64,000 nucleotides of DNA from Bradyrhizobium sp. CCBAU 051011 (lineage in GTDB: Bacteria > Pseudomonadota > Alphaproteobacteria > Rhizobiales > Xanthobacteraceae). The position numbers and the translations under genes are program-made. Positions 60,156-64,000 of the stretch are shown one piece after another (the stretch's first letter is position 1; each line of letters begins with the position of its first letter). Below the pieces are notes generated by a model. It made no database searches and was not told the DNA's origin. It saw nothing but the letters and a program-made list of their open reading frames with translations. The stretch is taken from assembly GCF_009930815.1 (NCBI RefSeq), contig NZ_CP022222.1:4940501-5004500 (forward strand), written 5' to 3'.

Positions 60156-60394
60156 CTTTGAGCTGATATTTCTGGTTGGATTTCTCCTTCCTGATCTACC
60201 TGCTCACACCTGTAACGCCGGACGATGGATGTCGTTCCCGATTTTTTTTGTTCGGCACGAAGAAATGGCGTCACTGCGATTGATGGGAACGGTGCGCAAA
60301 TGGCGCTTGTCGGCGGTCCGCCCCAATCGCGTGGAACTATTGCCGCTTTTTCCCGCTTGAAACCGGCACGTTCAACTCTGGAGCGGATGGCCCC

Positions 60395-60649
60395 ATGCGC
60401 AAACTGCTATTTGGAATCGCACTTACCCTACCGATCGCCTTTGTGCCCCCGGCGACAGCAATGCCCGGAGGCTATCCGTTGGTCCAGGACTCGCTGGTGA
60501 AGGGCGATCTGATCGAAGTAAAGGGCGGCCGAGGTCATGGATGGGGTCGCGGGCACGGGTATCGTCCGTTTGGTTGGAGCCGCGGCCGTAAAGTCGGCTG
60601 GCGCGGCCGTGGATGCCCGCCCGGTCACTGGAAAAAGGGCTGGTGCTGA
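60395..60649 (+). CDS. Small secreted Gly/Arg/His-rich protein
   Basis: This encodes 84 residues with a signal peptide (MRKLLFGIALTLPIAFVPPA, cleavage after ATA). The mature part has KGDLIEVKGGRGHGWGRGHG and ends GRGCPPGHWKKGWC. It recalls the rhizobial GCG_CRPN family of small exported proteins, in which a conserved VRGGCGWG-type prefix precedes a Gly/Pro/aromatic tail, but the first Cys is absent. The two cysteines could form one disulfide. The function is unknown. A poly-T run at 60243-60249 upstream may be a terminator of an earlier transcript. Confidence 0.65.
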   Translation: MRKLLFGIALTLPIAFVPPATAMPGGYPLVQDSLVKGDLIEVKGGRGHGWGRGHGYRPFGWSRGRKVGWRGRGCPPGHWKKGWC

Positions 60650-60682
60650 AACCGGACGGCCGGCACTTTCCCTCTGGGGCGA

Positions 60683-61435
60683 TTACAAGGCCCGTGCCGC
60701 GTTGCCCTTGAACAGGATTGGGCCGGTCGGCCGTCCGATGGGTGAGCCGCCTTCAGGCTCCAGCGTGATCTCGAACAGTTGATCCTGCACGGTTTCCGGC
60801 AACGACTCCAAATTCAGCTGCAGCGTGCGCGACTGACCGGTGAGGCCGATCGATTTCGGGCCCACCGCGCGATCCCACAAGGTCCAAACCTGTAGCGTGC
60901 GGCCGGCGGGAACCTCGATCGGCCGTAACGGTATCAGCTCGACGCGGCCATTCGAAAATGCGTTGACGATGGCTCCGGCCTCTTTGGTCGCGTCGTTCAC
61001 CAGCACGGCGACGTAGACGGGTTTACTCTGCGCCAGCGCAATCAGGTCGTTGCGAAGGTGACGCGACGTTGTCAATGCGCCGATCATGATCGTCGCAAAA
61101 AACAGCGCGGCGAAGGCGCTGCCGATACCGAGGCCGCGCCAGAACCGGATGTTGTCCCACAGTGTAGCGCCGCGCAGCGCGGCGCGTGCGGAGGGCAGGG
61201 CGTCGATCGGCGCGATTTTGGTTGCATCCGCGATGCGCTGCCAAAGTGCCGGGCTCGGCGGGGTTTCCTCGGCCGTGAGATCGAGGTCCGCAAGCCGTTC
61301 CCGCCACGCGCTGACGGCCTGAGCAAACGATTGGTCGGTTGCGATGCGCTGTTCGGCGGCGGCTTGCTCGGCACCGTCCAGCAGGCCCATCACGTAATCG
61401 GCCGCCATGGCGTTATCGGCGTCGTGCGGGTTCAT
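60683..61435 (-). CDS. Anti-sigma factor, RskA type
   Basis: This encodes 250 residues from ATG 61435. The cytoplasmic N-terminus (ADYVMGLLDGAEQAAAEQRI; VSAWRERLADLDL) is the sigma-binding anti-sigma domain. One membrane helix (IGSAFAALFFATIMIGALTT, about 130-150) leads to a periplasmic RskA C-terminal domain with RTLQVWTLWDRAVGPKSIGL. It should hold the ECF sigma factor inactive until an envelope signal triggers its proteolysis. Its start overlaps the sigma stop (ATGA). Confidence 0.9.
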   Translation of the reverse strand: MNPHDADNAMAADYVMGLLDGAEQAAAEQRIATDQSFAQAVSAWRERLADLDLTAEETPPSPALWQRIADATKIAPIDALPSARAALRGATLWDNIRFWRGLGIGSAFAALFFATIMIGALTTSRHLRNDLIALAQSKPVYVAVLVNDATKEAGAIVNAFSNGRVELIPLRPIEVPAGRTLQVWTLWDRAVGPKSIGLTGQSRTLQLNLESLPETVQDQLFEITLEPEGGSPIGRPTGPILFKGNAARAL

Positions 61436-62010
61436 CCCATGCACTCCTGCAACGCAAAGAGGCTGCGCCGTACCCAGCTTTTGACCGTACCGAGCGGAAC
61501 CTTGAGCCTTCCCGCCAATTCGCCGTGGCTCATGCCGTGGACATAGGCCAGCACCACCACGTCTCGGCGGGGGCGGTCGATCTGCTCGAGACACCGGCGC
61601 AGCGCGCTGGTCTCCGGCAGCCGCGACAGGGTGGCCTCGCAGTCGACATCCCCGGCGCTTTCATCCGATGCTTCATAGCGGTGCTCGTCGCGATGAATGC
61701 TCAGCGCCCGGTTGCGCACCACCGCATAGAGCCAGCCGCGCGCGCTGCCGCGGCGTGGATCGAACCCTGCCGCGCCGCGCCAGATCCGGATAAAGGCGTC
61801 GTGTACGGCCTCTTCCGCAAGGTCCTGCCGAAACAGGATGCGGCGCGCGATGCCGACCATGCGCGGCGCCTCGCTGTCGTAGATCACGCGCAATGCGGTG
61901 CGGTCGCCGGCCGCACAACGCGCCAGGGCTGCAGCAAGCTGCGCCTCGCGCTCCCGATCGAGCACGGCGGGAGCATGCGGGCTTGCGGTGATGGTGCCAT
62001 TTCCGGTCAT
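61432..62010 (-). CDS. ECF RNA polymerase sigma factor (SigK-like)
   Basis: This encodes 192 residues from ATG 62010; the frame continues to 62142 but the extension overlaps the divergent promoter. Region 2 shows RRILFRQDLAEEAVHDAFIR and GSARGWLYAVVRNRALSIHR. Region 4 shows VVLAYVHGMSHGELAGRLKV and GTVKSWVRRSLFAL. It directs RNA polymerase to stress promoters, probably including its own and the divergent DUF4394 gene. It is co-translated with its anti-sigma factor. Confidence 0.93.
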   Translation of the reverse strand: MTGNGTITASPHAPAVLDREREAQLAAALARCAAGDRTALRVIYDSEAPRMVGIARRILFRQDLAEEAVHDAFIRIWRGAAGFDPRRGSARGWLYAVVRNRALSIHRDEHRYEASDESAGDVDCEATLSRLPETSALRRCLEQIDRPRRDVVVLAYVHGMSHGELAGRLKVPLGTVKSWVRRSLFALQECMG

Positions 62011-62053
62011 GTCTATGCCTTTGCATAGCTGTCTACCTTGAGATGCGGCATTT

Positions 62054-62093
62054 GGATGCATGTGCCGAAAATTATTTTCGGTGTGCTGCATCC
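62054..62093. promoter_or_regulatory. Nested palindrome between the sigma gene and the DUF4394 gene
   Basis: A perfect CCGAAAA-TTA-TTTTCGG palindrome (62065-62081) is flanked by GGATGCA (62054-62060) and TGCATCC (62087-62093), a second inverted pair almost on the same centre. It is 44 bases upstream of the sigma start. It may be an operator, or part of both divergent promoters. Confidence 0.5.
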
Positions 62094-62163
62094 GTTTCGC
62101 CGCGCCCGCCGGTACCCGCTGTGTTGGTCCCGAGAGGATCATAGCAACACAGGGAGTTCACCG

Positions 62164-62940
62164 ATGAACTATCGTTCGATTTTCGCCGCCTCGGCCGCAT
62201 TATTGCTGTCATCCGCAGCCGCCAACGCCGCGCAGGTCGCAGCCCTGATCGGCGGCGATACCATTGCGATGGTCGATACCGCGCAGAAGAAGGCGACCGG
62301 GTCCGTCAAGGTAACCGGCATTTCCGGTGCATTGGTCGGCATCGACGTGCGTCCGGCCGACGGCTTGCTCTATGGATTGGTCGACGATGGCACCATTGTG
62401 ACCATCGCAATGGACGGCAAGGCCACGATGAAATCGAAGCTCGACACCATGCTTGCCAAGGGCGTGGCCGCGACGGTCGATTTCAATCCGGTGGCGGATC
62501 GCCTGCGCGTGATGGGTGCGGACGGGATGAATCTGCGGGCCAATGTCGATGACGGCAAGGTGACCAAGGACGGCGACCACAAGTTTGCCGACAGCGACAT
62601 GCACAAGGGCGAGAAGCCGAACATCGTCGCCGGCGCCTATACCAATTCGGTGAAGGGCGCAAAGGAGACCGCGCTGTTCGATATCGACGGCACCATCGGC
62701 GGCTTGATCAAGCAGGCGCCGCCGAATGACGGCGTGCTCGGTGCGATCGGCAAGCTCGGGGTCAAGGCGGATGCCGTCGCGTTTGATATCTGGTCCGATG
62801 GCGCCGGCAAGAACGAGGCCTGGCTGATGGCGGGCGGCACGCTCTACAGCGTAGACCTCGCTACCGGAAAGGCGACCGAGGCCGCCAAGATCGCCGGCGT
62901 CAACGGCACGGTGAAGGACATTGCCATCATGGGAATGTAG
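62164..62940 (+). CDS. DUF4394 domain-containing exported protein
   Basis: This encodes 258 residues from ATG 62164 with an AGGGAG site. A signal peptide (MNYRSIFAASAALLLSSAAA, cleavage after ANA) is followed by a repeated beta-propeller-like domain: GGDTIAMVDTAQKKATGSVK, GIDVRPADGLLYGLVDDGTI, DFNPVADRLRVMGADGMNLR and AFDIWSDGAGKNEAWLMAGG, typical of DUF4394. It is periplasmic or extracellular, with no known activity. It is divergent from the ECF sigma/anti-sigma operon, a linkage that suggests it belongs to that sigma regulon. Confidence 0.88.
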   Translation: MNYRSIFAASAALLLSSAAANAAQVAALIGGDTIAMVDTAQKKATGSVKVTGISGALVGIDVRPADGLLYGLVDDGTIVTIAMDGKATMKSKLDTMLAKGVAATVDFNPVADRLRVMGADGMNLRANVDDGKVTKDGDHKFADSDMHKGEKPNIVAGAYTNSVKGAKETALFDIDGTIGGLIKQAPPNDGVLGAIGKLGVKADAVAFDIWSDGAGKNEAWLMAGGTLYSVDLATGKATEAAKIAGVNGTVKDIAIMGM

Positions 62941-63258
62941 CCGACCGCTGCGATCTCCGGACGCCTGGGTTCTGCCGGTTGCTTGCGCGACCGGCGGAAT
63001 CTTGCGGCCAGTTCGCGTTCTCATCAGAGGTTGTGCGCTCCGATGAGTAGGGGAATCGCGCGGGATATCAATAAAGCTGTCTCATGAAAGCTGTCTCATG
63101 TTGCGATTTCAAAACGCAATCAAGACAAGGGCATAGGCAATGCCTATGGGCTGATGGCGGGCGAATTGGAGTTAACGCCCGATATCGTCACATTTGCGCA
63201 ATGGAACGCGCCCGTCAGGCATGCCGTGACGGGCGCGTCTTGCACGCTTAACCGTTGG
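62941..63258. other. Intergenic region with small repeats
   Basis: These 318 bases hold a perfect 14-bp tandem duplication AAAGCTGTCTCATG (63073-63100), a hairpin CATAGGC-AAT-GCCTATG (63132-63148), and a perfect 12-bp stem ACGCGCCCGTCA / TGACGGGCGCGT with a 9-base loop (63206-63238). The last lies 20 bases beyond the mddA stop and probably ends the convergent transcripts, although no U-run follows. No gene is seen. Confidence 0.55.
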
Positions 63259-64000
63259 TCAGAAAACGCCCGGCACCAGCATCGCCACCTTTTCGCGATA
63301 GCGCCGATACTGATCGCCAAACATCGCCACCAGATCGCGCTCTTCGAGATAGATGCCGACGAAAATGTAGGCCGTCGTCACTGCAGCGAACAGCAGATGG
63401 CCCAGCGTCATGGTCGGCGTGCACCAGAAGGCGATGATGAAGCCGAGATAGATCGGATGCCGGATCAGGCGATACAGCCCCGGCGTCTTGAACTTCATGG
63501 GCTCAACTACGCGTCCGGCAAAATGCGAGACCACTTGCGTCAATCCGAACAGCTCGAAATGGCTGATCAGGAAGGTGCTGTAGAGCACGATGAGCCAGCC
63601 TACAAAACCGCCTGAGGTCACGACGCCGGCGAGAGTTGGATTCTCGATACTCCAGACCACCGCGGGCATCGGCTGCCATTGCCAGAACAGCAGGATCAGC
63701 GAAAGGCTCGCCAGCAGCACATAGGTCGAGCGTTCGATCGCAGGCGACGCGAAGCGCGCGAACAGCTTCTTGAAGCCCTGCCGCGCCATGCCGCTGTGCT
63801 GCACGGCGAAGATCGACATCAGCACCAAATTGACCAGCAGGGCCGTCGTCAGCGAGGACGTCGAACCAGTATCGACGGTCTTGGGTACGACAAACCCCGA
63901 GACGAAGCCGACCGCGTAGAGAAACGTGCCGAAGAAGATCAGGTAGACGATGCCGCCGTAGCAAAGGGTGAGCAGCCTCGTTGCAAGAGAGGCGACGGCG
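63259..64000 (-). CDS. mddA: Methanethiol S-methyltransferase-like membrane protein (MddA), 5' end outside window
   Basis: The frame is open to the window edge, giving 246 visible residues, with the start just outside. The visible N-terminus reads LTLCYGGIVYLIFFGTFLYA, then SIFAVQHSGMARQGFKKLFA, IERSTYVLLASLSLILLFWQ, and LISHFELFGLTQVVSHFAGR. RHPIYLGFIIAFWCTPTM and EERDLVAMFGDQYRRYR close the isoprenylcysteine-methyltransferase-like core. This matches MddA, which methylates methanethiol to dimethyl sulfide using S-adenosylmethionine and has been described in Bradyrhizobium. NnrU-type relatives are a less likely alternative. Confidence 0.85.
   Translation of the reverse strand, partial: AVASLATRLLTLCYGGIVYLIFFGTFLYAVGFVSGFVVPKTVDTGSTSSLTTALLVNLVLMSIFAVQHSGMARQGFKKLFARFASPAIERSTYVLLASLSLILLFWQWQPMPAVVWSIENPTLAGVVTSGGFVGWLIVLYSTFLISHFELFGLTQVVSHFAGRVVEPMKFKTPGLYRLIRHPIYLGFIIAFWCTPTMTLGHLLFAAVTTAYIFVGIYLEERDLVAMFGDQYRRYREKVAMLVPGVF

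Noticed and set aside
1..64000. tRNA, rRNA or a prophage
   Set aside because: No cloverleaf with a tRNA 3' end, no rRNA segment and no phage structural or integrase gene was recognised.

Overview
The window looks like the chromosome of an alphaproteobacterium of the Bradyrhizobium / Nitrobacteraceae group. The evidence is the high-GC, evenly biased coding sequence, the set of rhizobial families (DUF5330, DUF1491, DUF2336, an alphaproteobacterial porin, a FeuP/FeuQ pair, a short MntR, an MddA-type methyltransferase), a consensus CtrA box, and scattered copies of a palindromic intergenic repeat with GAGCATGATC ends. Most of the window is ordinary core genome. The clearly acquired or decayed material is an IS481-family element (4191-5238) and a lower-GC islet around 9.4-11.8 kb, which holds a broken histidine-kinase fragment and an acyltransferase.

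Layout. 1-3.7 kb: sufE (cut by the window edge), a DUF5330 protein, a DivJ/PleC-type histidine kinase overlapped by a peptidoglycan-binding membrane protein. 3.7-7.5 kb: DUF1491, the IS481 insertion, a DUF2336 protein behind a CtrA box, a small protein and a lipoprotein. 7.5-13.6 kb: an amidohydrolase, the kinase remnant, an OatA-like acyltransferase, and a divergent LysR / metallo-beta-lactamase-fold pair. 13.6-15.1 kb: a threonine-rich leader peptide and a strong terminator in front of a short threonyl-tRNA synthetase that has no editing domain. 15.2-21.3 kb: DUF1254/DUF1214 pair, PBP1A, YcgN, an MFS exporter. 21.3-27.7 kb: a signalling unit made of a kinase with seven GAF units, a lone receiver, and a receiver-adenylate cyclase. 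27.8-34.7 kb: glutamine amidotransferase, TPP enzyme, porin, several small proteins including a Flp pilin, and Ku. 34.9-38.6 kb: feuPQ and a conserved hypothetical protein.

38.7-44.6 kb is a metal-uptake cluster: mntR, divergent from a ZnuD-like TonB receptor fused to a second small barrel, then a convergent tonB-exbD-exbB operon. 44.9-49 kb is the cytochrome c maturation operon ccmI-ccmE-ccmF-ccmH (cycHJKL). 49-52.5 kb carries DUF1993, MAPEG, TauE/SafE and a GcvA-like LysR. 52.6-59.6 kb carries degP, a response regulator/kinase pair and glnE. 59.6-64 kb carries small proteins, an ECF sigma/anti-sigma pair divergent from a DUF4394 protein, and mddA running off the right edge.

The best candidate for something new is the threonine-controlled, editing-less ThrRS at 13.6-15.1 kb. 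Next are the seven-GAF kinase/cyclase unit, the double-barrel TonB receptor, and several well-formed operator palindromes (39268-39287, 44792-44806, 62065-62081). No tRNA, rRNA or CRISPR array was recognised.
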